A stretch of 64,000 bases of DNA from Guyparkeria sp. SCN-R1 (GTDB taxonomy: Bacteria > Pseudomonadota > Gammaproteobacteria > Halothiobacillales > Halothiobacillaceae): assembly GCF_003932495.1 (NCBI RefSeq), contig NZ_QZMT01000001.1, positions 62,001-126,000 on the forward strand, read 5' to 3'. The position numbers and the translations under genes are program-made. The notes beneath the pieces were generated by a model. It made no database searches. It had not been told where the DNA came from and saw nothing but the letters and a program-made list of their open reading frames with translations. This document shows positions 23,795 through 33,049 of this stretch, piece after piece. The stretch's first letter is position 1, and each line of letters opens with the position of its first letter.

Positions 23795-25299
23795 GCCTGC
23801 TCGCTCAGAAAGCCCCGCGGGGCGGAATCACCGGCGGCCGTCGCCGTGTCGGGCTCCAGTCGGGCCTGCGCGCTGGCCGGTGGCGGGCCGGGGTATGCGC
23901 CCAGGCGTCCGGGCGTGAAGCCGGCGTCGGCCAGCGCGCGGGCCAGTGTCGGGCGCGTGGTTTCCAGCACGGGTACCGTCTCCGGTTGGTCGGCAAACAG
24001 GTCGACATCGATCTGCTCGCCCTGCATGACCACCGCGGCATGCAGGGGGCCGAGTTGCGGCCACTCCATCGCCAGGTCGATGCGCCAGCGTCCCCCGCCC
24101 ATGTGCGCCTCGCCCGAGTGATCTTCTTCCCGAATCGACAACCGCAGCGTGTGTGCCTCGTTGGCGAGCTGCAGCGGGATCTCCAGCAACCAGGTGGGCT
24201 GGTTGGGGCCGGTCTGGGTGCCGGCCGCCGCGCCGGCCGCGCCCTGGGAGAGGGCGGTGGCCAGCTGGCTGCGCTCGACCTGCTCGCCAAGCCGCTGCAT
24301 GAATTCGAGAGTGGCCTGTCGGGCGGCGGGGTCACGCGGTGCCAGATCCGGTTGGCTGCGCAGGCTGCGGGCAGCTTGCTGGAGCAGGGTGCCCAGCGGG
24401 GTTTCCATGAATCCCTGACCCTGACCGGCGGGTGCCGGCATCGGCCCGCCCACCCCAGCCAGCGGGTTGGGTTGTTTGGCGGGATTGGTGGGCGTGGCCA
24501 GCCAGCCGGAGACCAGCCCCTGGATGAGCCGCGGTTCGCGCAGCGCCGAGAGCAGTGGCAGCAGCCCATTGAGCCCCGGCGGGATGGTCTGCGCTGGTGC
24601 CGTTGTCGTGGCTTGCCCAGGGGGCGGGGCGTTCGCCCCTGTGGTCGGCTGGCTCCCGGTCGTGCTCGTCTGAGCGAGTGCGGCGCGCATCAGCGATTCG
24701 GTGGGCCCGGCCGCGATGCTCGATCGAGTTGCCTGAAAGACCGACGCCGGGATCGACGCGGCGGTGGGCCCGCTGGCGCCGCTGGCCTGCCGGGGCATTG
24801 CCTGATTCGGCGGGGTGCCTGGTCGCAGTGTGTTCGGTGCATTCCCCGTTGACGAGCCGCTCGGCGCTTGGGTCGGGCTGCCGGGAGGGGTGGCTGGTGC
24901 GGTGCCTGTGCCGGGAGTGGTCGGTGACATCCCCAAGTTCGGGCTGACGTTTGGGGTGGTTGCGATGCCCGCGCCGCTGGTTGGCAGGCGGGCGAGCGCC
25001 TGCAGCAGATTGCGGGTCAGCTGCGCCTGATCGAGCTGGCGCGGGTCAGGGGGAGGTCCGAGCGGCCGCAGGTGAACCTGTTCGCCGAGTCGAGTGACCA
25101 CCAGGTCGATCGCCTGACCGGCCTTCAACGGGTGTTGCGTGGTGACCTGCAGCTGCCCGCCGGCCACGGACAGCATGGCGCGCTCTCCGGGGCGGGCATC
25201 CGACAGCGAAATGGCCGCCAGGCGTTGCCCCGTCTCCAGGCGGAGGACCGGCCCCGCGGTGGTCGTCTGACCGGGCTGTTCGACCTTGAGAATCTTCAT
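23791..25299 (-). CDS. FliK-like flagellar hook-length control family protein (second copy)
   Basis: A 502-residue protein. The N-terminal 80 residues form a compact beta-rich domain (MKILKVEQPGQ...VHLRPLG). A long disordered Pro/Thr/Gly/Ala-rich middle (about residues 85-290) follows, then a C-terminal domain of the FliK type with WLLEIPLQLANEAHTLRLSI and WRIDLAMEWPQLGPLHAAVV. This layout suits a secreted molecular ruler. The canonical fliK is at 33046, so this is a paralog or a distinct FliK-like protein often paired with the short FlhB homologue. GGAG precedes the ATG at 25299. Confidence 0.75.
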   Translation of the reverse strand: MKILKVEQPGQTTTAGPVLRLETGQRLAAISLSDARPGERAMLSVAGGQLQVTTQHPLKAGQAIDLVVTRLGEQVHLRPLGPPPDPRQLDQAQLTRNLLQALARLPTSGAGIATTPNVSPNLGMSPTTPGTGTAPATPPGSPTQAPSGSSTGNAPNTLRPGTPPNQAMPRQASGASGPTAASIPASVFQATRSSIAAGPTESLMRAALAQTSTTGSQPTTGANAPPPGQATTTAPAQTIPPGLNGLLPLLSALREPRLIQGLVSGWLATPTNPAKQPNPLAGVGGPMPAPAGQGQGFMETPLGTLLQQAARSLRSQPDLAPRDPAARQATLEFMQRLGEQVERSQLATALSQGAAGAAAGTQTGPNQPTWLLEIPLQLANEAHTLRLSIREEDHSGEAHMGGGRWRIDLAMEWPQLGPLHAAVVMQGEQIDVDLFADQPETVPVLETTRPTLARALADAGFTPGRLGAYPGPPPASAQARLEPDTATAAGDSAPRGFLSEQA

Positions 25300-25598
25300 G
25301 CAGGCTCCGGTCGGTGGCGGTTGCCGGCTGGGTGGGCCGAGGCTCCTGTCGATGGTAGGACGAGCCGGTGTCGCTCACAAGCTACAGGGGGAGCTCACGG
25401 AATTTCTTTGAGAGTGACAATGTTTTGACATGCCACTGGGGGCAGGATAATTTTTTTGGGAACTTTCTCGCTCGTCGATTGTCATGGCCGCTCCGCTAGG
25501 GGGCATGCATGGGACGAGCGCGACAGTTTGCTCGGAAAAACAAACAAAAAACAACAAGAATCGGCGGCGATTGACCGCCGAGTACCCAGGAGAAGAGC
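25300..25598. other. Divergent promoter region between the FliK-like gene and fleQ
   Basis: About 300 bases without a gene. The middle (25385-25470) is conspicuously A/T-rich for this genome and contains a TTTTTTT run. It holds a probable rightward promoter at 25425-25451 and, next to fleQ, a CGGCGG...CCGCCG inverted repeat near 25562-25580 before the AGGAGAAG ribosome-binding site. Confidence 0.5.
25425..25451 (+). promoter_or_regulatory. Candidate fleQ promoter
   Basis: TTGACA (perfect -35) at 25425-25430 and GATAAT at 25446-25451 are separated by 15 bases, slightly short. They lie in an AT-rich patch about 150 bp upstream of fleQ. No sigma-54-type GG-N10-GC element was found here. Confidence 0.45.
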
Positions 25599-27026
25599 AT
25601 GCCGCGGCCGCAACCCCTTTGCTGGATTGACAGCAAGGCGCCCGAGGCGTCGTTGCTGAACGAGCAATTGACGCTGCTCGGTTTCGACACCCGCATCGGC
25701 CCCAAGCCGTCCGGGCCCGATGAGCCGATGTGCCGAGTAACGTTCGCCGCCGATGGTGCGGTGGGGGCGACCGATTCGATCACCCAGCCCCCGTGGGTGG
25801 TGATGGGTGAGCTTGGCGGCGTCCCACCGGTGCCGCCGGCGGCCCAACTGCCCTGGCCGGTGTCGCTGGACACGTTGCAGGCGGTGCTCGCACCGATGAA
25901 AAGCCGTTGGCACGGCGAGCGACTGCGTCATGAGAATCGTGGCCTGATCGGCAGCAGCCCGGCACTCGAGGGCGTGCGCCGCGAGGTGGCCCAGGTGGCC
26001 CCGACGGATGCCACCGTGCTGATCCTGGGCGAGACCGGCACGGGCAAGGAAGTGGTCGCCCGGATGATCCACATGCTCTCCGAGCGCGCCGACAAGCCCT
26101 TCGTGCCGGTCAACTGCGGGGCCATCCCCGGTGAGTTGCTCGAATCGGAGTTGTTCGGTCACGAAAAGGGGGCCTTCACCGGCGCGATCAGCCAGCGCAA
26201 GGGGCGTTTCGAACTGGCCCAGGGCGGCACCATCTTTCTCGACGAGATCGGCGACATGCCGTTCTCCATGCAGGTCAAGATCCTGCGTGTGCTCCAGGAG
26301 CGCAAGTTCGAGCGCGTCGGTGGCAGCGCCTCGTTTGATGCCGACGTGCGTATCGTCGCCGCGACTCACCGCGATCTGCTCTCGATGGTCGACGAGGGAA
26401 AGTTCCGCCAGGATCTCTACTACCGCCTCAATGTCTTCCCCATCCAGACGCAGCCGCTGCGCGCACTGCGCGACGACCTGCCGGAGATCGCCTCGGCACT
26501 GGTCGAGCGGTTGCACCGCGATGGCCGCCCGGCCCCCACGCTGACCGACGCCGTGATCTCCGTGCTCAAAGGGCACGACTGGCCCGGCAATGTGCGCGAG
26601 CTGGCCAACGTGCTCGAACGGATCGGCATCCTCGCGGCCGACCGCCCGGCGCGGGTCGCCGATCTCCCCCCGCACCTGCAGCACCTTGCTCCGTCGGAGC
26701 CCGTACCCGACGCCCCCTCGGGCGAACCGACCGCCGCTCGCGCGGCTGCGCCAGCCGAACGACTTGACCCGGACCCGCGCAGCATCTGGTCGCTGACCGA
26801 GAACATCGGTCCGCGGCTGCCCTTGACTCAGGAGGAGGTCGAAGACTGTGACCTGACGCTGCCGAACGACGGCATCTCCCTGAAGGGCCAACTCGAAGCC
26901 ATCGAGCGTGCCTGGATTGGAGCGGCGCTCGCTCAGGCCGACGCGGTGGTTGCGCGTGCCGCCCGGCTGCTGGGGATCCGTCGCACCACGCTCGTCGAGA
27001 AGATGCGCAAGTACCAGATCGGTTGA
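25599..27026 (+). CDS. fleQ: FleQ-type sigma-54-dependent flagellar master regulator
   Basis: A 475-residue enhancer-binding protein. The N-terminal 115 residues are a degenerate receiver-like FleQ domain. The AAA+ domain follows, with Walker A GETGTGKE near residue 144, the sigma-54-contacting GAFTGA near residue 191, Walker [12 protein letters not shown], and an arginine-finger region. The C-terminal Fis-type helix-turn-helix is [21 protein letters not shown]. It lies 29 bp upstream of a consensus sigma-54 promoter for fliE, so it almost certainly activates the operon that follows. c-di-GMP binding, known in Pseudomonas FleQ, cannot be decided here. Confidence 0.92.
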   Translation: MPRPQPLCWIDSKAPEASLLNEQLTLLGFDTRIGPKPSGPDEPMCRVTFAADGAVGATDSITQPPWVVMGELGGVPPVPPAAQLPWPVSLDTLQAVLAPMKSRWHGERLRHENRGLIGSSPALEGVRREVAQVAPTDATVLILGETGTGKEVVARMIHMLSERADKPFVPVNCGAIPGELLESELFGHEKGAFTGAISQRKGRFELAQGGTIFLDEIGDMPFSMQVKILRVLQERKFERVGGSASFDADVRIVAATHRDLLSMVDEGKFRQDLYYRLNVFPIQTQPLRALRDDLPEIASALVERLHRDGRPAPTLTDAVISVLKGHDWPGNVRELANVLERIGILAADRPARVADLPPHLQHLAPSEPVPDAPSGEPTAARAAAPAERLDPDPRSIWSLTENIGPRLPLTQEEVEDCDLTLPNDGISLKGQLEAIERAWIGAALAQADAVVARAARLLGIRRTTLVEKMRKYQIG

Positions 27027-27054
27027 GCCGCGACCGGTCGATCCCTTCACCCTT

Positions 27055-27072
27055 TTGGCACACCTCGTGCAA
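27055..27072 (+). promoter_or_regulatory. Sigma-54 promoter of the fliE operon
   Basis: TTGGCAC at the -24 element and TGCA at the -12 element, with GG (27057-27058) and GC (27069-27070) separated by exactly 10 bases. This spacing and sequence are diagnostic of RpoN promoters. It lies between fleQ and fliE. Confidence 0.88.
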
Positions 27073-27115
27073 GTGACTGCGCAAGTCAATCCGCGACAGT
27101 CAACGAGGTGGGTCC

Positions 27116-27469
27116 ATGAGCGGCAACGACATGTCAGTCGATCAGATCCTTTCCCAGATGCAGCAGCTGCGTAACGCAGCCACCCAGCGCCCGGCGGGCC
27201 CGGAGGCGATCAATCCGGCCGCGCAGGGCGTCAACGAAGTCGAGCGCACCAACTTCGCCGATGCCCTGACCCAGGCGGTCGGGCAGGTCAACGAGGCACA
27301 ACAGACCACCGGTGACCTCAAGAACCGCCTGCAGGCGGGTGACGATCAGGTGACGCTCACCGAGGTCATGCTCGCCTCGCAACGATCTTCCGTGGCCTTC
27401 GAGGCGACCCTGCAGGTGCGCAATCGACTGGTTCAGGCCTACGAGAAGGTCATGAACATGCCGTTGTAA
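27116..27469 (+). CDS. fliE: Flagellar hook-basal body protein FliE
   Basis: A 117-residue export substrate that joins the MS ring to the rod. The C-terminal VTLTEVMLASQRSSVAFEATLQVRNRLVQAYEKVMNMPL is the family signature, and FADALTQAVGQVNEAQ the preceding helix. It is the first gene after the sigma-54 promoter. GAGGTGG precedes the ATG at 27116; an in-frame ATG at 27131 is possible. Confidence 0.95.
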   Translation: MSGNDMSVDQILSQMQQLRNAATQRPAGPEAINPAAQGVNEVERTNFADALTQAVGQVNEAQQTTGDLKNRLQAGDDQVTLTEVMLASQRSSVAFEATLQVRNRLVQAYEKVMNMPL

Positions 27470-27519
27470 TGCCTCGTTCTATCCCGTCACCCGTATTTTC
27501 CTGATTCGGACAAAACGTC

Positions 27520-29304
27520 ATGGCCCAAGGTTCTGCTATCACCACCACCCCGACCGGCAGCGGCGAAAGCCCGCGCTGGATCCGGCAGATGGATGCGTTC
27601 ACGCAGTCGTCAAGTTTCCGTCAGCTGTTGCTGCTGATCGCGCTGGCGGCGGTGATCTCGTTCATGGTCGGCTTCTTTCTATGGGGCAGCGGCAAGTCGA
27701 TGGTGCCTTTGTATCAGTCGCTGGATACCCAGTCTTCCGCCGAGGTGGTCGATGCACTCAAGGCCGCGGGCGAGCCCTACGAGTTGGCCAACGACGGCAC
27801 GGTGATGGTGGGTGCCGACCGACTGCCCGAGATTCGGATGCTGATGGCGCAGCAGGGCCTGCCGGGTGGTGATGGTACCGGGCTGGAGATGCTCAACCAG
27901 GACCAGTCGCTGGGTACCAGCCAGTTCATCGAACAGGCGCGCTACCGGCGTGCAATCGAAACCGAACTGGCCCGGTCGATCCAGACGATCGGCGCCGTCC
28001 GTGCCGCCCGCGTGCATATCGCCCAGCCCGAGAAATCGGTGTTCGTGCGCGATCGCAAGACGCCGACCGCCTCGGTCGTGGTCGACATCAAGGGGGGCAG
28101 CAGCCTCGGTCGTGGTCAGGTCAACGGCATCGTCCACCTGGTTGCTTCCAGCATCAACGACCTGTCCCCCGAGAACGTCAGTTTGGTCGACCAGGGGGGC
28201 AACCTGCTGACCAACCAGGGCGACGATGCCGCGGGCATGGGGCTGACCAGCCGCCAGTTCCAGTACCGTCAGAATCTTGAACAGGCCTACGCGCGGCGGA
28301 TCGAGTCGCTGCTCGCGCCAATCGTCGGCTCGGATCGCGTCCGCGCCCAGGTGTCGGCGGATATCGACTTTTCCCGCCGCGAGGGCACCAGCCAGACCTA
28401 TGGGCCCGGCGAGGGCATCCTGCTCAGCGAGCAGGTCAACGAGACCATCCGTTCGCTGGGTGGCGGCGAGGGCGTCGTGGGGGTGCCTGGCGCGATTGCT
28501 AATCAGCCGCCGGGCGGCGGCGAGGTCAACCCGGATGGTGGTGAGGGTGGCCTGGCTCCGCCGCAGGACCTGACGGTCGAGGAATTCCAGACGCTGGTCC
28601 AGACCCCGATCGACAGCGATCGCAACGAGACGCGCAACTACAACGTCGATCGCAATATCGAGCACACCCAGTTCGCCAGCGGACAGATCGAAAAACTCAG
28701 CGTCGCCGTCCTGCTCGACGAGAACGCGACCGGCGGCGGTGCCGCGGCCGATGCCGAGGATGAGGCGGCCGCCGAGGCTGCCGCCCAGGCCCGCACCGAA
28801 CGCCTGGAACAGATGCGCGCATTGGTGGCCCAGTCCGTCGGCATCGACGAGGCTCGCGGCGATCAGGTCACCCTGAGCACCTTCGCGTTCGTCGACCAGG
28901 ACATCGAGCCGGTGACCACGCCGGTCTGGGAGCAGGGCTGGTTCTGGGCCACGTTGAAGAACGCCGGCATTGGCCTGGCGATGCTGCTGGTGTTCCTGCT
29001 GGTTGCCCGTCCGCTGCTGAAGATGCTCGCCGAGAGTCGCCGTGAGCGCGCGGCCACCTCGACCGAGCTCAGCGATCAGTCGGGGCAGCAGGGGCCGCAG
29101 TACACTATGCCGACGCAATACCCGGACGAGCGCCGCGCGCGGGCCGAGGAAGAGGAATACGACGAGGATGACCTCTCCAACGTGCCCGAGCTGATCGGCA
29201 ATGCCAGCTATACCGACAAGCTGCGCCAGCTGCGCAAGAGCGTCAACCACGATCCCAAGGCGGTCGCTGCGGTCATCAAGCAGTGGACCCACGAGGAGAA
29301 CTGA
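27520..29304 (+). CDS. fliF: Flagellar MS-ring protein FliF
   Basis: A 594-residue inner-membrane ring protein. It has one N-terminal membrane helix (about residues 38-58), the YscJ/FliF ring domains with LYQSLDTQSSAEVVDALKAAGEPYEL and RAARVHIAQPEKSVFVRDRKTPTASV, and the RBM3 region with long Gly-rich loops (residues 320-350). A second membrane helix lies near 480-500, and the FliG-binding acidic tail ends VAAVIKQWTHEEN. It lies 50 bp after fliE and 6 bp before fliG. Confidence 0.97.
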   Translation: MAQGSAITTTPTGSGESPRWIRQMDAFTQSSSFRQLLLLIALAAVISFMVGFFLWGSGKSMVPLYQSLDTQSSAEVVDALKAAGEPYELANDGTVMVGADRLPEIRMLMAQQGLPGGDGTGLEMLNQDQSLGTSQFIEQARYRRAIETELARSIQTIGAVRAARVHIAQPEKSVFVRDRKTPTASVVVDIKGGSSLGRGQVNGIVHLVASSINDLSPENVSLVDQGGNLLTNQGDDAAGMGLTSRQFQYRQNLEQAYARRIESLLAPIVGSDRVRAQVSADIDFSRREGTSQTYGPGEGILLSEQVNETIRSLGGGEGVVGVPGAIANQPPGGGEVNPDGGEGGLAPPQDLTVEEFQTLVQTPIDSDRNETRNYNVDRNIEHTQFASGQIEKLSVAVLLDENATGGGAAADAEDEAAAEAAAQARTERLEQMRALVAQSVGIDEARGDQVTLSTFAFVDQDIEPVTTPVWEQGWFWATLKNAGIGLAMLLVFLLVARPLLKMLAESRRERAATSTELSDQSGQQGPQYTMPTQYPDERRARAEEEEYDEDDLSNVPELIGNASYTDKLRQLRKSVNHDPKAVAAVIKQWTHEEN

Positions 29305-29310
29305 TTTCCC

Positions 29311-30351
29311 ATGGCCCAGTCACCCGACACGAATTTCCCGCAGGAAAGCCCGCTCGTCGGCCTCAAGGGGCCGGAGAAGGCGGCCATTCTGATGATGGCG
29401 CTGGGGGAGGAGTCCGCGGCACACATCTTCGGTCAACTCGACCCGCGCGAGGTGCAGAAGATCGGTCAGGCCATGGCGGTCCTGAAGAACGTCACCCGCC
29501 CGCAGATCCAGGCGGCGCTCGACGAATTCTCCGACGACCTGGAAAACCAGACCGGCCTCGCCCTGGGTTCGAACGACTACATCCGCAACGTGCTGAACCG
29601 CGCGTTGGGCGAGGACAAGGCCGCGGGTCTGCTCGAGCGGATCTCGTCGCAGGGTAATCGCCGCAACCTCGAGTTTCTCAAGTGGATGGACGCGCGTTCG
29701 ATCGCCGAGATCATCCGCTACGAGCACCCGCAGATCATCGCGATCGTGCTTTCGCACCTGGAAAGCGACCAGGCTGCGGAGATCCTGCAGATGCTGCCGG
29801 AGAACACCCGCACCGACATCGTCCTGCGGATCGCGCACCTCGAGGGGGTATCCCCCCAGGCCCTCGAGGAGCTCGACGACATCATGGAGCGTCAGGCATC
29901 CGGCACCCAGGGTGGCAAGTCCTCCAAGGTCGGCGGCGTGAAGATCGCCGCCGGCATCATGAACTTCCTCGAATCCAACGTGGAAGAGGAGCTGATGGGG
30001 CGTGTCAAGGAGACCGACGAGGAACTGGGTACCCAGATCGAGGACCTGATGTTCGTCTTCGCCAACCTGGTCGATGTCGAGGACCGCAGTCTGCAGGTGC
30101 TGCTGCGAGAGGTGCCGGCCGACAAGCTCCTGCTGGCGATGAAGGGCGCGGATTCCGAGCTCAAGGAAAAGATCTTCGGCAACATGTCGCGTCGTGCCGC
30201 CGAGATGATGCGCGACGACCTCGAAACCCTCGGCCCGACGCGCCTGGCCGACGTGGAGGCCGCGCAGAAGGAAGTCCTGCAGGTCGCACGTCAGCTCTCC
30301 GAGGAAGGCAAGATAGCGCTGGGCGGTGGTGGTGGCGATGAGTTCATCTGA
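29311..30351 (+). CDS. fliG: Flagellar motor switch protein FliG
   Basis: A 346-residue rotor protein that couples the stators to the MS ring. The N-terminal KGPEKAAILMMALGEESAAHIF, middle RYEHPQIIAIVLSHLESDQAAEIL and C-terminal motor domain with MFVFANLVDVEDRSLQVLLREV are all present, including the charged EKIFGNMSRRAAEMM helix that contacts MotA. Length is normal. Its start uses a GAGGAG inside the end of fliF. Confidence 0.97.
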   Translation: MAQSPDTNFPQESPLVGLKGPEKAAILMMALGEESAAHIFGQLDPREVQKIGQAMAVLKNVTRPQIQAALDEFSDDLENQTGLALGSNDYIRNVLNRALGEDKAAGLLERISSQGNRRNLEFLKWMDARSIAEIIRYEHPQIIAIVLSHLESDQAAEILQMLPENTRTDIVLRIAHLEGVSPQALEELDDIMERQASGTQGGKSSKVGGVKIAAGIMNFLESNVEEELMGRVKETDEELGTQIEDLMFVFANLVDVEDRSLQVLLREVPADKLLLAMKGADSELKEKIFGNMSRRAAEMMRDDLETLGPTRLADVEAAQKEVLQVARQLSEEGKIALGGGGGDEFI

Positions 30352-31210
30352 CGAGTCGCCGACCCTCACCCGCCCGCTGGATAGCTCTGACTGGTCGGAG
30401 CTCGTGGGCGCCTGGGAACTGCCGGACTTCAGCGCCGCGCCGGTCGACGAGGCCCCTGAAGAACTCGATCCGGCCACGGCCGAGGAGCTTGCCGAGTTGC
30501 GCGCCGAGGCGGAGAAGCGCGGTTACGAGGCGGGCCTGCAGAAGGGCCGTGATGCCGGTTATCAGGATGGCATGGCCGCGGCCCGCGAGGAGATCGATAG
30601 CGTCGAGAATCGCCTGCGCGGCTGGCTGTCGCATCTCGAACGCCCGCTGGCCCTGCTCGACGACGAGGTCACCGAGCAGCTCACGGCCCTGGCGACCCAG
30701 ATCGCGCGCGTCATGGTTGCCCGCGAGGTGTTGGCGGACAATAGCGGATTGCCATCGATCGCCCGGGAGGCCCTCTCGGCCCTGCCGGTATCCGTGCGGG
30801 CGGTGACCCTGCGTTGCGCGCCCGATGACCACGCGGCGCTGCGCGAGCTGATCGAGGACCCGCGCTTCGAGACGCTCGACCTGCGGCCCGATCCGACAGT
30901 CAGTGCTGGTGGCGTGATCGTCGAATCGGGCGATGCCCGGGTCGATGCCAGTCTGGCCAATCGCTGGGCGGCCACGCTCGATCACATGATCGGCCGGGTC
31001 TACCCCGGCCCGGATCAGGCGGTCCCCGAAACCAACGCGACACCGTCGGGGACAGGTCAGTCTGACGAGCCCGCCGAGGTGGCGGAGCAATCTATCGAAG
31101 CCGAGGAGTCAGCCCGGACGGGTCCCGCCCCGGAAGCCGATCAGGTTTCTGACACCGAGACGGCGTCCAAAGCCGATGATGCGCAGTCGGAGGAGCGCCG
31201 CGATGACTGA
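30338..31210 (+). CDS. fliH: Flagellar assembly protein FliH
   Basis: A 290-residue stator of the FliI export ATPase. The N-terminal half has the family's GxxxG-like repeat region (AEKRGYEAGLQKGRDAGYQDGMAAAREE). The C-terminal V-ATPase E-subunit-like domain has LATQIARVMVAREVL and LRPDPTVSAGGVIVESGDARVDASL. The acidic tail is unusually long. The ATG at 30338 overlaps fliG by 14 bases; a GTG at 30326 is a less likely start. Confidence 0.9.
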   Translation: MSSSDESPTLTRPLDSSDWSELVGAWELPDFSAAPVDEAPEELDPATAEELAELRAEAEKRGYEAGLQKGRDAGYQDGMAAAREEIDSVENRLRGWLSHLERPLALLDDEVTEQLTALATQIARVMVAREVLADNSGLPSIAREALSALPVSVRAVTLRCAPDDHAALRELIEDPRFETLDLRPDPTVSAGGVIVESGDARVDASLANRWAATLDHMIGRVYPGPDQAVPETNATPSGTGQSDEPAEVAEQSIEAEESARTGPAPEADQVSDTETASKADDAQSEERRDD

Positions 31211-32567
31211 TCCGGGATTGCGTGACCCCAGCGCCGATGTCTCGCTGAACTGGGCGCGGCGCCTGATGGGCACGACCGCACGGGTCGATGCCCCGGCGGC
31301 GGCCTCCGAGGGACGCATCGTGCGGGTGGTTGGCTTGGCGCTGGAAGCGCGTGGGCTGTCGGCGCTGATCGGCGATCAATGCGAGGTGACCGACCCGCAA
31401 GGGCGGACCTTCGAGGCAGAGGTGGTCGGGTTTGCCGAGGAGGCGACCTATCTGATGCCGCTGGAGACCACCCAGGGTGTGGGCCCGGGCTGCCGGGTGA
31501 AAAACCTTGGTACGGCCAGCCGCGTGCCGATGGGCGAGCAACTGCTCGGCCGGGTGCTCGATGCCCGGGGTCGTCCGATCGATGATGGCGAGCGCCTGAC
31601 CGGCGATGCCTCGGTCAATCTGCACGGTCGACCGATCAACCCCCTCAAGCGTCGCGAGATAACCGAACCGCTGGACGTCGGCGTACGCGCGATCAACGCC
31701 CTGATGACCGTTGGCCGGGGCCAGCGCATGGGCATCTTTGCCGGCTCGGGCGTCGGTAAGAGCGTGCTGCTCGGGATGATGACCCGCTACACCCGCGCGC
31801 AGATCATCGTGGTCGGGCTGGTCGGCGAACGGGGCCGTGAGGTGGCCGAATTCGTCAGCGAGATCCTGGATGACGAGGCGCGAGCGCGCGCGGTCGTGGT
31901 GGCAGCGCCGGCCGACAGCTCTGCGCTGATGCGCCTGCACGGGGCGAACCTGGCCAGCTCGATCGCCGAGCATTTTCGCGATCAGGGCTTCGACGTACTG
32001 CTGCTGATGGATTCGCTGACCCGTTACGCCCAGGCCCAGCGCGAGATCGGGCTGGCGATCGGCGAGCCGCCGGCGACCAAGGGCTATCCGCCGTCGGTGT
32101 TCGCGCACCTGCCCAGGCTGGTCGAGCGGGCCGGTAACAGCGAAAGCCGCCAGGGTAGCCTGACCGCCTTCTACACCGTGCTGGTCGAGGGGGACGATCT
32201 CACCGATCCGGTGGCCGATGCCGCGCGGGCGATCCTCGACGGGCACATCGTGCTCTCGCGCGAGATCGCCGAGCGCGGCCGGTTCCCGGCGATCGACGTC
32301 GAGGCCTCGATCTCCCGGCTGATGCCCAAGCTGGTCGACCCCGATCATCTATCCTTGATGAGGCGATTCAAGGAGTTGGCAGCTACCTATCGCGAGAATC
32401 GCGACCTGATTGCCGTGGGCGCCTATCGCCGTGGGCAGGACGCGCGGCTGGACCGGGTGATCGACATCCAGCCCGACCTCGAGGCGTTCCTGTCGCAGCC
32501 CATGAACGAGCCGGCGGACATGGCTTCCAGCATCGATGCGCTGGTCGACCTGCTGCATTCCGATTGA
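31203..32567 (+). CDS. fliI: Flagellum-specific export ATPase FliI
   Basis: A 454-residue F1-beta-like ATPase of the flagellar type III export system. Walker A is GIFAGSGVGKS near residue 180, Walker B VLLLMDSLTRYAQAQREIGLA, and the export-ATPase motifs PSVFAHLPRLVERAG and GSLTAFYTVLVEGDD are intact. The ATG at 31203 has GGAGGAG upstream and overlaps fliH by 8 bases; the longer frame from 31176 is less likely. Confidence 0.96.
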   Translation: MTDPGLRDPSADVSLNWARRLMGTTARVDAPAAASEGRIVRVVGLALEARGLSALIGDQCEVTDPQGRTFEAEVVGFAEEATYLMPLETTQGVGPGCRVKNLGTASRVPMGEQLLGRVLDARGRPIDDGERLTGDASVNLHGRPINPLKRREITEPLDVGVRAINALMTVGRGQRMGIFAGSGVGKSVLLGMMTRYTRAQIIVVGLVGERGREVAEFVSEILDDEARARAVVVAAPADSSALMRLHGANLASSIAEHFRDQGFDVLLLMDSLTRYAQAQREIGLAIGEPPATKGYPPSVFAHLPRLVERAGNSESRQGSLTAFYTVLVEGDDLTDPVADAARAILDGHIVLSREIAERGRFPAIDVEASISRLMPKLVDPDHLSLMRRFKELAATYRENRDLIAVGAYRRGQDARLDRVIDIQPDLEAFLSQPMNEPADMASSIDALVDLLHSD

Positions 32568-32581
32568 TGGGGTAGCCGAGC

Positions 32582-33049
32582 ATGAGTGACGCACAACGAC
32601 TCAAGTCCCTGGGCAACGCCGGCCGAGTGATGGAGCATCAGGCCGACCTGGCCAGCCGCCGCCGTCGCGAGGCGCAGCGTGAACTGGACGCGCAGCGCCA
32701 GCGTCTTGCCGATCTCGAAGGCTATTTCACCGAATACACCAACAATCTGGGATTCGCGGCCGAGGGCCGCAACCGGGCCTTTGCGCTGCAGAACTACCGT
32801 CAGTTCATGGCCCGGATCGAAGAGACCATCGAGCACCAGCGCAAGGTGGTCCGCGATCTCGAGGAACAATTGAGCAAGCGGGCGAACGACTCGCGTGAGG
32901 CGCATGCACGCAATGAATCGGTTGATCGTCTGAGTCAGCGCTACCGTGACTCGATCCGGCGGCGTGCCGATCGGGCCGAGCAACAGGTGATGGATCAGCA
33001 CGGCGCGGCCAAGGCCGCGCGCGGGGGCGGAACAGGGGGAATGCAATGA
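32582..33049 (+). CDS. fliJ: Flagellar export chaperone FliJ
   Basis: A 155-residue, almost wholly helical, highly charged protein predicted to form the antiparallel coiled coil that sits in the FliI hexamer. The EAQRELDAQRQRLADLEGYFTEY and ALQNYRQFMARIEETIEHQ segments are typical. Its position between fliI and fliK, with a 4-base overlap into fliK, supports the call. Confidence 0.9.
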   Translation: MSDAQRLKSLGNAGRVMEHQADLASRRRREAQRELDAQRQRLADLEGYFTEYTNNLGFAAEGRNRAFALQNYRQFMARIEETIEHQRKVVRDLEEQLSKRANDSREAHARNESVDRLSQRYRDSIRRRADRAEQQVMDQHGAAKAARGGGTGGMQ

